64,000 nucleotides of DNA from Linepithema humile (Eukaryota > Arthropoda > Insecta > Hymenoptera > Formicidae), in the NCBI RefSeq assembly GCF_040581485.1, contig NC_090132.1:25431911-25495910 (forward strand). Direction: 5' to 3'. The position numbers were made by a program, and so were the translations under genes. Of the stretch, positions 12,017 to 26,200 are shown piece by piece (within the stretch, counting starts at the first letter, position 1; every line of letters starts with the position of its first letter). Below the pieces are notes generated by a model. The model ran no database searches. It was not told the origin of the DNA and saw nothing but the letters and a program-made list of their open reading frames with translations.

Positions 12017-13857
12017 ATCGGTTTAGACTAAATAATTAAAATTAGATAATATCAGATAATAATAAATTAAATCAAAACTTTGCTTGGAAAAAGATAAGAA
12101 TTTAAAAAGATTAAAACGATTATTGCTTGTTTCTCAAATCCGCTGTTTATCGAAACAATACAATTTTAGATTAAATTCTTTAAATTAAGATCAGCAAATT
12201 AATAGGGTCGCTTTGAACTTTCGTTAATATCGTCAGCATTATAAAAAGAGGATAATACCTTAAAAGAAATAATCTTACAGATATAGAGCCTATCTACAGG
12301 ATACTTACTTACATGAAATACGAACGTCAGATAAGACATGTCTCAGAACACTATCTTCTTCTATGATTTATTGGAAACCTTGATACACTTAATCATAAAT
12401 ATCATGAGTCATTACAACACTATATTTACAGATAATTAATCGAGCAGTTGAGTCTTGATACTCGGCTTGACGCTCGAAAGACGGAGGGGAGAGGCACAAG
12501 GGATCGGAATCAATATAGAGCAATGAAACGGAAATGTTGTAATATTAAATTGTGTAATAGTGTAGAGGGGAACAACCAGGAGGGGAAATTAATATTTCAC
12601 ATGGTAGCGAAAGATCGCGCGAGGTCGGCGAATTTCGGAATAAATATTAAAACGAGAACTGAGCTACTTTTCTTTGGCTCGCCCCATTTACACATGGGGT
12701 GGTCTCATAAAATATTATTTAATCCTCGCTGGCCGTACACCCGGTGATGTTCCGTGTAATTTTTTCTGTTCGTTTCTTTTTCTTCGTATTATAGGATTCG
12801 CACTTTTAACATACTATCGTATATATAAGTTTAAACCTAAGTATATTTTCGTTTGTTATATAATGATATTTAGCTAGATGCATTATTCACAAACATTCAG
12901 GAACGATGAGATTCGGACGGACTGTTAATTAATCGGATAATTCAATTTCGTATTTCTCCGTCGCAAAGGTTGGAAATTAAATATGTGTATCAATTAAGTA
13001 CGATGACGTGAATAATTTGTGAAAATCATAAAGCAGTTTTGTTTTTCAGCAATGACATATCTTGATTACATGTTAATTTAATATATGAGAAAATGACAGA
13101 ATATTTTTTATGCAGATTATACTCGTATTAATTTTTATGAGCATCTTTATATTGATAAAATAATGTTTTTATGAACTATATATTTTTATTTTAATTCTCT
13201 ATTATTTTATACGTGTCAATCGTATTGTTAAGTGAATCGATTAATTTCCACGTTCCTGAATATGGCCAATAATGTCACAGATAGACATATAAGTACTAGT
13301 CAGCGGCAATTAAGCGTCGTTACTGACGTCGTTGCTGACGTTCGTTTTGATCTCATAATGTGCCGCTTGCGAGATCGAAATAAGCAATAAGAAAAGAAAA
13401 AAAAAAACATCGATTACGATTACATTGTGTTAAATTACCGATCGATGCGGTAACGTTTGAAATCTTATTTTACTGATCGCACATTCGGCACCAAGATCGT
13501 GGCAATATCGACGACTTCTACCTCTACTTATCAATGAGCGATAACTCGTTACAAATACCTCACTCGCGACATATACATAACTTGACGAATGAGTATCGAT
13601 CAACATTTCGATAAGTAAATTAAGCGAGAATATAGCAGCGAATATTATTTATATAAAAAAAAGCATTCGCACACGTAGGGCCGATGGGATATGTTATATC
13701 CACGGGAGCCTGAATTATCGACGACTAACATAGTATGTAAGGCACTTCGCACTGTGTCAATCCCACGCTTATCTTAAGAAGTTAGTAGAACGAATACCTA
13801 AAGCCCTTCTTTAAAATTTTACAAATTTGGCATTTAGCCAGTTCATAAAAAAATTAA
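12017..13857. other. Intergenic, no gene seen
   Basis: AT-rich sequence with no coding potential that I can support. It lies between the foldback element and the 3' end of the ZP-domain gene. Confidence 0.6.
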
Positions 13858-13863
13858 TTTATT
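13858..13863 (-). terminator. Candidate poly(A) signal AATAAA of the ZP-domain gene
   Basis: This is the first AATAAA met on the minus strand downstream of the stop codon at 14083. It would give a 3'UTR of roughly 240 bases. The assignment rests on position and the hexamer only. Confidence 0.5.
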
Positions 13864-14082
13864 ACTGCCTAATCATAATTTTATCAGCGCTAATTAATTT
13901 ATCAACTTATTAATACTTCAGTCATTTATATCGACCGTTTTCTATCTTAACGACACAGTACACGTTCTTGTTGTATCAGCGGAGCATTATCTTGGCAGCT
14001 CCGCGCGGAAGATGCGAGGGTATCGCGAATCAATCGAGAGATGAAGATAGGAGAAACAGGCTTCCGCGCAATAGCTCTGCTT

Positions 14083-14279
14083 CTAGTTGATTCGGCCTTT
14101 GTGCGTCATGTAACTTATGCTATCGGACAGTAATTTTTCTCGCGCTTGTCGTCGCATTCGCGAGCACATGGCTAGTATCGTGCCGGCCATGATACAGAAG
14201 AATCCACAGCCGAGTCCCACTATTGTGCTAGCCACAGTAGATCTCAAGCACACTCTGTCAGTCGTAGAATCGCTAAGTG
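14083..14279 (-). CDS. ZP-domain gene, exon 10: membrane helix, tail and stop
   Basis: 197 bases, acceptor TTTTTTTTGTAG, ending at TAG. It encodes a Gly/Ala/Cys-rich hydrophobic helix (STVASTIVGLGCGFFCIMAG and on to about residue 503), a basic stop-transfer (SRMRRQAREK) and a short tail ending THKGRIN. This makes the protein type I with the ZP domain outside the cell. Confidence 0.9.
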
Positions 14280-17200
14280 CTACAAAAAAAATTATAAATT
14301 CAGAAAAATGTAATAATAATAATATTGTTCAAAAAATAGAAATAAGCAAAATGTTAGCGATGTTAGATTGACAACAAATTTGACAGATTTAATTAAAGTA
14401 AAAAATTAAGTTACCATCATTGATCAAACTTTGCTATCAATCTACCAACATTGTGTTAAGATTTGGCTATCTAAATATATTAAATAATCTAATAGTTATT
14501 CTTAATATTTGTTAAACGATAAGATAATCACATAATTTTTTTATAATTGCTAAAGAAAATCTATTTATATATTTATTTTTATCAAAAAAATTTTTCAAAA
14601 TTTTATCAAAATTTATATATATTCCGATGTAAACTATGACTTGAAGAATTTTGTTTTAATTTGCCATTTTGGATTGATAGCGCAGATATGACGGAAAAGT
14701 GGAACTTCTCCATTGAACAAAATTATCATAAATATATGGTTTGATGTAATAGTTCTCTAACAGTAACATTATCTTTGACATAAATATCCGCTTTACCGCT
14801 GCGAGAGGCGCTGGTGGAATTCTGGAACAGTTCCGTGTCCGCCTCGCCTTCCTGAAGAACGCGAAGAGATTGGAAGAGATTTACGTTCTCCGACAAACTG
14901 GTTGCCGGCGTCGACGGTCCACCGATCATTTCCGGCACCGATCGCTTTACCACGTTCTTCGCGTTTCTCCAATGGCAAGGTTGACTCTGAAATATGGGTG
15001 AAGCGTTCAATCTAAGAATATCTATAAAACTGAAACATTGTATTTTCATGCAAAAAGAAATGTGCTATATATAAATAGTGCTGCATAGAAATGTCCATTA
15101 AAAAATTACATTATTCAACTTTTTTTATTGCAAAATAACTTAAAAAAAATAATTCATTAATTTTATTTTTAAAATTGAAAAAAATTGCATGTATAATAGA
15201 AGCAATATCTAATTACCGGACATCTTCCGTGGCACATACGAACATCGCACTCGATATACAGAGCCGGCGATCCCGTGAACCTAAAGGTCTTCATGTAAGC
15301 AAAGACTTGCGTCTCAAATAATCCACTCTCCGACCACGAACCCCGAAACCGACTGATCAATTTGTCGTCGACCGGGCATCCGTACTGATCGATCAGTTGA
15401 ATTCTCTTGTTACCGCCGTTGTGCGCGTAGCAGTCATTCACGACAATGTCGAAACCGTCTATAAAAAAGAAATTGTGAATTGTCAGATTATTTGTAACCA
15501 TTGAATAAGATTTTTATCACCTATAAAAGTGATAATAAATTACGACAATACAAAATTTTGCTGCTCGTAAAGAGAGAAATTGGTGCTGATTTGAGAAAAT
15601 ATAAAAATTTCAATGCGATGGATATAATATATTCGGAGAACCGTTCCTGGAGATTTATGATAATTATGTAAGAAACGATAAAAGATTAGCTGCTGTGAAA
15701 TATGCCATTAGTGGCAAAACAAATTAGTCAAACATGTCTTCGCGGGAAGAGGATAAGATACGACGCCTACCTTCTGACATAGATTCACCTGACATAAGTG
15801 ATGTAGACGTAAATGCAAAAGGCCGGCTCGTTAGAGCACAGACATCTGTCGTTACGCCGAGCTACGCAACATTTTCGTATCCTCCTCTCTAGCATTTCCG
15901 CATCTTTCGCAAATTACCGAGCTCGGGTCCGCAGCGGACTGACAAAGTCTTCTGCCTCATCTTATACCGTTATCGCCGTCGAATGATACCTCGGCGGAAT
16001 CAGGCGTTGTATGATTAGGCTGTGGGCAGTGGGCGAGGAAAGAGATGCGCGCGAAAGTGCGTGCTGCGCGTGATTTGTAGAAACGGTTCATCTCGACATT
16101 ACCGACTATTTGCCCTCGGAAGCTCATTCTTCAGTATATCATTGTGGCATCGTTAGCACAAAGTTAGACGTTGACTTAAGCTTCAACATGGTACTTTGTA
16201 TTCATGATCCGCGCTTCTGGCAACTTGTATTCGCGAATAGATTTACATCTCCACTCCTGGTCTTCCCATTATCATTTGTCAATCTTTCGCAATCATCTCA
16301 AGAAAATAAGAAAAAGTAATTCAATGCGTGCGATCCCGAATTATGTAACAATTGTTATATTCAACGAGCGTGTCTGTCAGCTAGCCAATTTGTATTCGTC
16401 ATCTCTTCTAGAAAGCAGTTGTCGGTGTTTACATTGAGCTGCGCGAATCCGTATTAGATCGCACTCTCATCGAGCCCAATGAGCACTCCGCCAATTTCCG
16501 TGGTGAGACTGCAGTTACGCGTGATGCGTGCGAAGCTTACCGTATTTACTGCGCATGTAGATAATGAGAGTCAGAGGATCGCCAACGCGGACTGGTCCCG
16601 CCACTCTAGTTCCAGTGGTCCCGTAACCGTATCTGATTTCCATGTAGCACTCCGGTGGCTGCAGGGTGAAGACTACGGGATTTCCCGTGGCGACCCTGGA
16701 AGAAGGTGGGTGCGTAAGAGGCAGGAAGAATGCGTATCCGTTATCTCTTGCGAGCAGCACGGCCTACTTCGCGCCATTGAATAGCAGATGTTAGACATTA
16801 TCGTAAATATTACGTAAAAGGCGGTCTCGCGCGAAACGTTCCGTCAATTTCGCATAATCGGCGGTTTTAGACGGTATCGTGTCATTCCGCGTGTGCATTG
16901 TGGGCTCCATCGACTCGGGTCTTCGATCGATATGACCCTTCGTGTAGTTTCCGCAATGCATTGAAAGTTCATCTTACAGTTACTTTTTACGTAATCATCA
17001 TTGACAATTTATTTCGAAAATATTAAATCGTTTCTATCGATTTTGTTATATCGAACGTACGAAGCTTCCAGCTTTTTCACAAATAACTCTCGCAAACATT
17101 TAGCGCTTAAAGGACAAGCGTGAAATATAATATTTATGTCTTTAGAGCGTGTCTTTTAAATTGTAGTAATAAAAATTGATACTCACTCGACATCAAGAAA

Positions 17201-20200
17201 GGGAAACGTCACTGTCTTCCAAAAATCGTAGCCGTACTCGCAGGTCACCTTAAAGTGCTCGTCGAACTCCTCCTCTATCAACGGATTGTACTGCACCGTG
17301 ACCGTGTTCCACATAAGATTTTTCTGCAAAACAGGGTGTGAGCATGCACGACGTTGAACAACGAGCCTATTTCTCACGTAAATCGGGCACGTACCGCCGC
17401 CGCTATAATAGCGCGCTCCACATTCCCGCGCGTTCCCCCCCGCGGTAACGCGACATCTAATTTTCTCTGATTATCGAGATTAAATGTGAGCCGCCGCCGT
17501 GCTCTCAAAAGAGCCGGATCATTTTTCCCCACGCGTTGTTAATCATTATTATTCCTTGTCGCGGCCGGTGCCGGTGCCGCGCACGAAGGCAACGATCCGT
17601 CATACCGCGGCGCGCACTCGCTCGTCTGTTTTACGTACCGTCGGATTCTTCCTGCTGTCCTGATGATGAGTGTTCTCGCCGAGGGTGCCGCATCGGTTCA
17701 GCTGGATGAAGAACTCGTAGTAGTCGCGGCCCGTCCCGTTAACGTACATGCAATCGGGATCGTACGAGTAGCCTGCAATTAGAAGCGATTGTTCTTGATT
17801 GTCCGGCGTGCGGCTACCTGTGACACGGGCACATCGGCATGCCTCGCGTATTAAATCGAGCTGCTGCTCAGCGTGATCGCGCGGATCTCGTCGGTTGGGC
17901 GGATGACGTCGGTGCATTCTCTTTGCGAGCAAATGGACGGCGCGTGAGGAAATGCGAAGTATAGTCGTTAGCGCCGCGATAGGAAGCCAGAGATTGGGAT
18001 AATCCGACTTTTTAGTCATCCTGTTAGATTCAATCAATGTCTCGTGAAGATTACATCCACATTAGTACAAAGAAGCTCCGCTTGCCATTGAAATGTTAGT
18101 TAATAACTTATTATTAATCAGTAAGAAAATCGCTAACAGAATTAACAGAAGGATACACAAGGTTCGAGGAGGGCTTTCCTAGCGAGCGCATTGTGAAGAA
18201 ATTACTTCGCGACGTGCGTGGTTTTTGCCGGCGCGTTGCGTGCGCTACCAGAAGACGCGGTGCGCGTCTTCTTTCGAAATAACGGAAGTATCTCACTAGA
18301 ACGAACAGAGAGACGAACTTACGACCACGCGGTGAAGAAAAAATTCCGGCCGATGTGAACGGTCGATCGCTTTACGATAATTTCCACCATTATCTCGTTA
18401 GCGCGGACGTACACTCGTCTCACTGTCTGCTGAGATAATTGCGAATGCCAGCGGCGCAGTCGGTTATACAGCCACATATTTTAGGTGCGGCATTATGTCG
18501 AATCCCTTGACCGTGATGAAGGGTCCAGCGTGAAACTCCCAGAACCGTCACTTTTTCAACGTCACGCATTAGCATAATTCACCTTGTAATATTTACATAG
18601 TTTTTATGCCAGCCACAATCGATATTCACCTTACAATTAGCGTTGCGTTATTAGTTACGCGTGTATAATTGACAGCGTGAACAATTAATTGTGCATTATG
18701 ATGACAATTATGTTGAGAAAAGAATTCAGCGTGGATAAATTTCATTGCGGTTGAAATAACTGTGAGATTCATTAATAAGCCATTTAAGTCGCGCGATTAA
18801 CTTTACCTGCTGAATACAAGAGGCCGGCGAAAGATCCGTTGAAGCCGATCCTGATTTTCATATAATCGTCCTGGCATTCCGCCTCGATATCTGTAAAATA
18901 TATATGGCATAATTAGCGACGGCATTAGCATTAATTAGAGAAAATTATATAAGTTTATTTATTAATCATACGATGCATTTCTCTTTGATATATATTTTTT
19001 TCCATTGCTTTGCGCGTTTCACTGTGTACATAATTATTTATACATCATGATGATTCGTTGATTCTATGAACTTTACTGTGAGGGCGATATATCTCGCTCT
19101 GTTCACCGGTATTTCGACAAGCTATCAGGGAAGGTATCTGCAGAAGACCTATATCAGCCACATTGTTGATCCATCAGCGCGATGAACTCTCTGTCTACAT
19201 TTTCTCGCATTTGCGAAATTGAGAAGGTCTAGGTGGAATCTCGGGTGTCGAAAGCGGAATGGAAAACTGTGTATCCGGGTGTGCGAACTAGGGAAAAAAC
19301 CTTCTGAATTTACTAAGCCTGTCTCTGCCTCTGAATTAACTAAGAATCGATTTCCAAATTCAAATAGCAAATCAATGTAGCGGTTGCAAAAACAAAAAAA
19401 ATGATCAAATAACTTCTTGATATATTTTTGAACGTGACGTTTTGACCGATAACGATCATTACCGGTAAACGCTTTGTAGCTGAGAGTCGATCCCGTTTGA
19501 AATATGACTCGTGATTTTCCTTCGGTCATAAAAGAAGCTTTTTTTGAAAAGAGGAATTCTCAGGAAAACGCAACGGCATCACCGTATCGGGCACGGTAAT
19601 TGCCACTTGGAAACGAGTTGGATGTATCGAGCACGAGGATCGATCGACGATGCACCGATCGATCATCGTGTGGGCGTGCAGTCGCGGCCGAGGGATCCTG
19701 TCGTCACACACGTGTCGAAACCGGGCGCGGAAAATCGTAGATTCGCGGATAGAAGCGAGGTGGAAAACCGGTCGTCGATGACGAGTGAAAGTAAGTTGGG
19801 GATCCCGTATAGGCGCTCTTCGTGGTAAGAAGCCGTTTCTACCGTAACAACGTAACCCGCTGCCGCGGCTGTAAAGCGGAATGGAGATTGATGGAGGATG
19901 AAGATAGTCACACTCGAGGTGTCTGCCGATGATACAACCTTTTCGTTCCGTGACCCACGCTCGTCCCACGTTCGTTCATCGCCGCACGGCATGACACTTG
20001 AATATATTTCAGATGCGATTTCTTACATTAATTGACACGTATGTCGAATGACATCATCCTTTAGCGCAATAACGTTGTAAAATCATCATTAAATTAATAA
20101 TTATGCATTTTTTTTAAATTAAATGCCATTAAAAATCCACCTTTACGCGTAAAATTGAATCGAAATTTATCGTTGCTCCTTTTGCCAGCGCGTGAATAGA

Positions 20201-23200
20201 GAAATGCAGAGAAATGTTACAATGGAGACAAAGCTGGAGAATGGAGATAGTTAGATTCGAGACGCATACCGATGATACAACCGTTTCGTTACACCCTCCT
20301 ACGCCTCGCGCCGTCGAGTACGCCGTCTATACGGCGCGAGTGTGCCGAGCGCATTTTCGAGCGGCCGTACGTATACGCACGCTTATTAGAATTGCGGATA
20401 CGTGCTTTGTGTTCATCGTCCGGCAAAACGTCAGTGGGCAGACAATGGGAAGAGTTGAGCAACGCCGATATTTGCTCGAACGTGCCGAGAGCGGTCACGG
20501 AGAGACGCGGAGGATATTGTCGGGTTCCTTTTCAGATCCGTGCTGTGCTTGTACCGTGAAACTCGTGAGATTTTTTATAATAGAATCATTAAAATCTGTA
20601 CAATACCTAGTTCTAAAACTAATTTTTCCAGATTTTTCAATTTCCGATGTTAAATTTTTCTACAAGTAGACTTGAAAATTAATTTTTAAAGTGTACAATT
20701 TTTATATTTATGAAACTGAAATTAAAAAAATGACTGGAGCCGCTCGAAATAAAAAAATCATAGTTTCGCGAGCACAGTAGAAAACATGACTCGCGGGGGA
20801 GAAGTAAAAATAAAAGAAGTAGCAAAATAGACTTTGAATCCCGAGGACGCATCGAGCGTTGCTGAGGAGGATACATTAAACCTAATGGGCCCTCTTTCGC
20901 GTAATTGACGATACCGCGGGTGGCCTCAAGTTCCCGCAGAGAGCAAGCGGCTCGACTTTACGACTTCATTGAACCAGCGAGCTCCATACGCCGAGTATAA
21001 CATTCATCATTGCCAATGGCAGGCTCATCCAAATGTTTTAGGAAATTTACCGTAGCAATGCGTTCATCGATCGTCCCGTCGATTCGAAGAGCTTGAATCC
21101 AATCAATCTTTTAAAAAAATGGGATCCGGTCAATCGTGCAATCGATTTTTCTTACAAAACACGTATAAAATGATTTGTCAGAGTAAAATAGAGCGAAGTG
21201 GATTTACGTTCACAATTATTTTGTAATTAAATCTTTTTTGATGTTCAAATTATGAAAGAATCTTGTAAAAATAAATGCGTATCTACGCATTATATAAATT
21301 TATATAATCGAGGAATTTTTTAATAACAATTTTATGATTAAAATTTTAATTCTATATTGAATTCAGGAATCACAGATAATCTTACCTTTATCATGCGGAT
21401 AATATGTATCAGCGAAGCAAATTGGTATAATGATTTAGTTAAGAAACACGAAACAATTAATTACAAGCGGCAAAAATGTAAAAAGTGGTTTAATGGACGC
21501 ATCGTTCCGGTTGAATGAGCGAAGAGGGCGATGCGTCGTTAAAGCAGATTTTTCTCGGCTTCCAATACGGCCGTAATTTTCCGCAAAATGTAATTAAAAG
21601 GGTTCGCGAAGGGAAGCCTAATAGCGGTATGCGATCCTCTCCTATAAATATTATTTATTTACATTACTACGAAATACGCTATAATTATGTCCGGGAGTAT
21701 CAAGTAGTGGGGTCTGCTATGGTGATTACTCACCGTATGCGCAAGCTGCAAGTCTTCAGCATTCACAATAAACCATAATGTTTGAAAGAAGAATCGCGGC
21801 GGATGAGCATAATATACATGCGCGTAGGAAATTAATTTTGTTTTCGCGGAACAGTATCTATTATTCTTTCATAACGGGATACTGCGTGAGCGCTTCTAAC
21901 GTCTTGTTCCACTGGCATTAATTACTGCTGCGCGTCCGCTACCTGAGATTAAAACTGAAGCACGAACTGATTAGAACTTTAATGAGACTTCATTGATTCT
22001 CGCTATCGCGAGAGGCACTTCGTCCGAGCTAATCAACGGGATAGAAAATTTATTGCCAAGCCAATTTGCAAAATAATTCGCATCGCGATATTGTAAAGTT
22101 ACAATGTAAATTTGTTACTTTTGCAAACAAACAAATGCTTTAGCAATCAATTGCTAAAAAAAATGGCAGGAAACGTTATAAAATTCAAGAAATTATCCTG
22201 TTAAAAATATTCGAGACAATATTAAATTATTGAAGAAAATTCCATAGGCGACATAGCTTCACGTTACGTGCGCGCCGGCACAAAAGAATAGCGTAACGGC
22301 TCGTCGTGAACATTATTTTCATCGCGACGCGGCGTCGTAATTTTCTCGCAACGAAAAAAAGGCGATGCCAGAAACGGGCCGTCGATTATCAGTCGTAACG
22401 TACGCGTCGAAATATCTGCACGGCCGTGCACTCGAGTTTCCGCGAGGCAATCGCAGGACGATCCAGATGCGGATAATGATGATCGCGCGGAAGATGATGA
22501 CGGCCGATGCACTCTCGGGCCGGCGACGATCGCGCGGGATGATGATGACGATCGGTGGATGCCATCGGAGGCATGTGTACGCCGAGGTGGTGCAGCGGGC
22601 TCCCGCATACTCTCGATGTCAGGAGCGTCGTACGACTTTCCGACACCGTTTTAATTGCCTCCTCTCTAACGGTAGCCACTCGCCATCGCACTCTGAATTC
22701 TCGGGCGCGCTAGCCGGGGCCGAAAGATGGACGTACGTCGCGGAACGCCGTTGCGATTCTTCCAAGTCGATCGACCGAGACGCAGGTCGGAGGGAAGCGC
22801 TTGGATTTTGCATCGCGCAGTCTCTCGCGGGTTTCGGCGTGTCGCTGGGCAGCGGGCAGAAAAATAACGGATCGCGACATGCTAAAGCGGCGACGCCGGT
22901 CTTTCCGCCGGCGGGGCACACTGACCCACCAGACCAATACCGTGGATATTTTTTGCCGGCGCTTTTATTCGGGCGAGGAGTAGCGGGTCTCCTCATTTAC
23001 GCGCGACGTGCAGCGCTAGCTCAATCGTTCGAATGTATACTTTTTTTCTCCAAATACCTATACTTTCCCATGAATTTCGTTCTACTTTGCTACTCACTTT
23101 GATTTGTTCTACTTTGGCGTAATAATGTAATTACAAGTCAAATTGAATCGATAATCTCTTATCGGCCAGAGATTTCTTTCGGTACTCGATCAAGACGTAA

Positions 23201-26200
23201 TCAATACCCTTTCGTAGTGTATTTCCGCTGGATTAGCGTCTTCATGCAAGCTGCCATTAAAGCTACTTACAAAGCAGGATATTTCAATTAGCTCGGAAAA
23301 TTGTAGGGGCCGAAGAGTAATTTCCTGAATTATATTTACTTTACCTCGCTGAAAAATGCGATTCAGATTGCCGAGAATTACGGCATTTATGAAAGACCGT
23401 TTGTTTTGTGTGATTATTTATACCATTATCAAATTTCTTTATAATTAGTCATAATTTACCGAAAAAAGAGTGACAAAATTATTTTTGTACTCACGTTGCA
23501 CTCTCGTTGTGTTAGGTCTGTATCTCCGATGTTCGCGGTCCCAGGCTTCCGGTCTCCTCCAATCTTCGTCACTGGCTACACCCGTGCCTCCGCCTGTGGT
23601 GAGCCCTTGCAAACTTTGAAGAGTTTGAAGAGCCTGGAGATTCGGGCTCAGGGGTCGATTCTTTAATGACGGTACTGGCACGTAGGAACCGCCGTCGCCG
23701 ACGTACACGACCTGTCGGAGAAATAAAGGTAAGGTTACTTATTAATACAACTATTGCCAAGCTCCCAGTTGACTATTACAACAGTCTATGCTGTCTTATA
23801 TTGAAAAAAAAAAAGTAACTAATTGCAAGGATATCGACACTGGTAATTTGCAACGAGCTCCACGTATCATTATTGCGAATCCCCCGTGGTTTTTATTAGA
23901 AAAACAGTCCGCTGCAGTCTTCAAGTCGGGTTTGATCATTTACGCTAATAAGAGGCCACCCGCGCCGAATTCCCGCGCTATTAATGATATTCATACGGGA
24001 GCTCGGGAAATGAGCGCGAGGAATCCGCTAACGAGTCGCGGGTAGTGATTTGCGGGTGCAAAGCCGTTAGACGATACACCGCGGATTCCTGCGAAATATT
24101 CTCGCGTACATCGCCCGATCCGTCGGCTATGCAAAACCATCCCGTCGAGCGGGAAGCCTGACCTCTCCTGTGTTAACGATCCGGTTTTAACCCCCCGAAC
24201 CCGTGCGGATCGCTACCGCGCTCGAGCGGTGAGAAAGGGCGAGAAAAAGCCATCGGGGGTCGAGATCGCGGGAGGAGGGAGACGCGGAAGAGGGAGGCGA
24301 CCGCGCCGGAGAATCCAGAGAAGCGGAAAGGGACGCTGGGGAATCCGACTAGGAAGTCTCGAGGAAAAACAGAAAGAAGCATAGACAGCACGAGTAGCGC
24401 GTGACTAACGCTTTACGAGCTCATTCGCCGTGGTAAGCGTGGGTACCCGGGCTCTTCCACTCGCGTACGGGTGCCGCGCGCAAGAAGACGCGCAAGAAGA
24501 GCGAAACAAGACGATCGGGCGAGGGCGAAGGCGGGTGGGACACGAAGGGAGGAATCGCGTACTTGGAGCTGCTTGTCAGCGAGCACGACACGAGCGCGGC
24601 GGGTAGGCAGGCACCTACTCGGGCGAATCGTGTAATCCGCGGTGGAAAAGAAGAGGACGGGCACGTGGTCGACACGGTGAGCGCGGAACGCGGGGAAAAA
24701 GTCGCGAACAGCCTCCATATGCCGTGACGAAGAAACGGCCGTTTCGTTCCGGCCGCCTCCTCTTCGTCCTTCTCCATTCTTTCCCTTCTCTCGATTTTTT
24801 TCTCTCGCCGTTCGTGCCACTCGCGAGGTTCGCCCTTTCGTGCGCCCGATTGTTCGCGGTTATTTCCGCGCAGGGAATTTATTTCGCTCCGTAGACTCCA
24901 CTTTTGCGGAATCTCAGGATAGCTCGAATACGCTGCCGAGAAACGGAGTGTGTCGGAGCGTTTATGGGCCAGTGGAGTAGTTAGGAGAATCATTCTTCGT
25001 CTAACAAGAAGCCGCCCTGGGCCGAGGTGAGCTGCGCGGGAAACTGACCGGTGGGTCTTTGAATCCTTCGTGGTATCTCATCGGAATGCATTACGAAGGG
25101 AAGACCTGATGCGAATGATAAGTACCGATTACCTTCGACTCTCGCCAATGCTTAACCACGGCCGCTTCGGTATTAACTGTGCGCTGCACGGTAGGAAAAG
25201 CAATAACGCGAAATGCCTCTTCACGTTCGGTGCGCCGTTCGATTCGTTCTCATCGAAGCTCTCTTCACACGACCTTTGTCTTCCGCTTTGTCCGTTTCTC
25301 TTCCGGGAAATCTTCTTTGTTCCGGTGTAACCGATCTGTTTTCAAACGATTTTCTTGAAAATTAGTATTTATTAGAAGCGATTCCGGGTGGTATTAGTAT
25401 CCGGCGGTGAATGCGAGGTTTCGAGGTTGTATCTTGCAATTTGCACGTCGCGTAATAAGAACATTCTTCTTAATGATCGTCAACATCCGCAATATCGGCT
25501 CACATTTCTTCAATGAAGAAACGCTTAAGTAACCGTTTAGTAAAACTTCATTTTCTTGCGTTCCGCAAGACGATGCCGACAGACGGGGCCGGGCTTCTTC
25601 TAGGGTGAACGTTTATTTCTTTCGAGGATTCTTCACTTTGATCAAGTCGCATCGAGATATGCGCATTCATGCAGTGATTAACGGTCGCGCGGTTAGAGTG
25701 TCGAAAGTCATTAGTCTAAGTAAGATCGCTCGGATGACTTAGATAAATGCACCTTCTCATCTACAGGATGCACGAGATTGACTTGATTGCTGAAGTTTTC
25801 AGAATGCTGCATACTTCAATCGAATTTTCTGCACGAGGATAAAGTTGAGACAAAAAAGAGCGCAAAATTTGTCAGAAGCGTAAAAGTTCTGTCAACAGAA
25901 ATTAAAATGTCATACATCAATTAATTATATAATGAACAATAATTACAGGTTTTTACTTTTATATATATATATATAATCTCTCTTATATTTAATTTTATAA
26001 AATTTTATAGAATATAATTATAATATCCGAGCCGTCTAATAATCTGTTACATTTTTTTAAAGTTATCACATATGCTCATCAGTTAATCATTTTTATAGAA
26101 ATAAATCTTGCTTCTTTGCTTCTATGAGGCGATTTAAAAGTTAAATTTAGTATGACAGTTACGTAATGCAAATTGCTCGGTCGTTCTCTACATTCCAAAT

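Noticed and set aside
22365..23102. 245-codon plus-strand open frame in intron 3 of the ZP gene
   Set aside because: The product has no recognisable motif, is Arg/Met-rich where the DNA is GC-rich and hydrophobic where it turns AT-rich. That is the pattern of an accidental frame.
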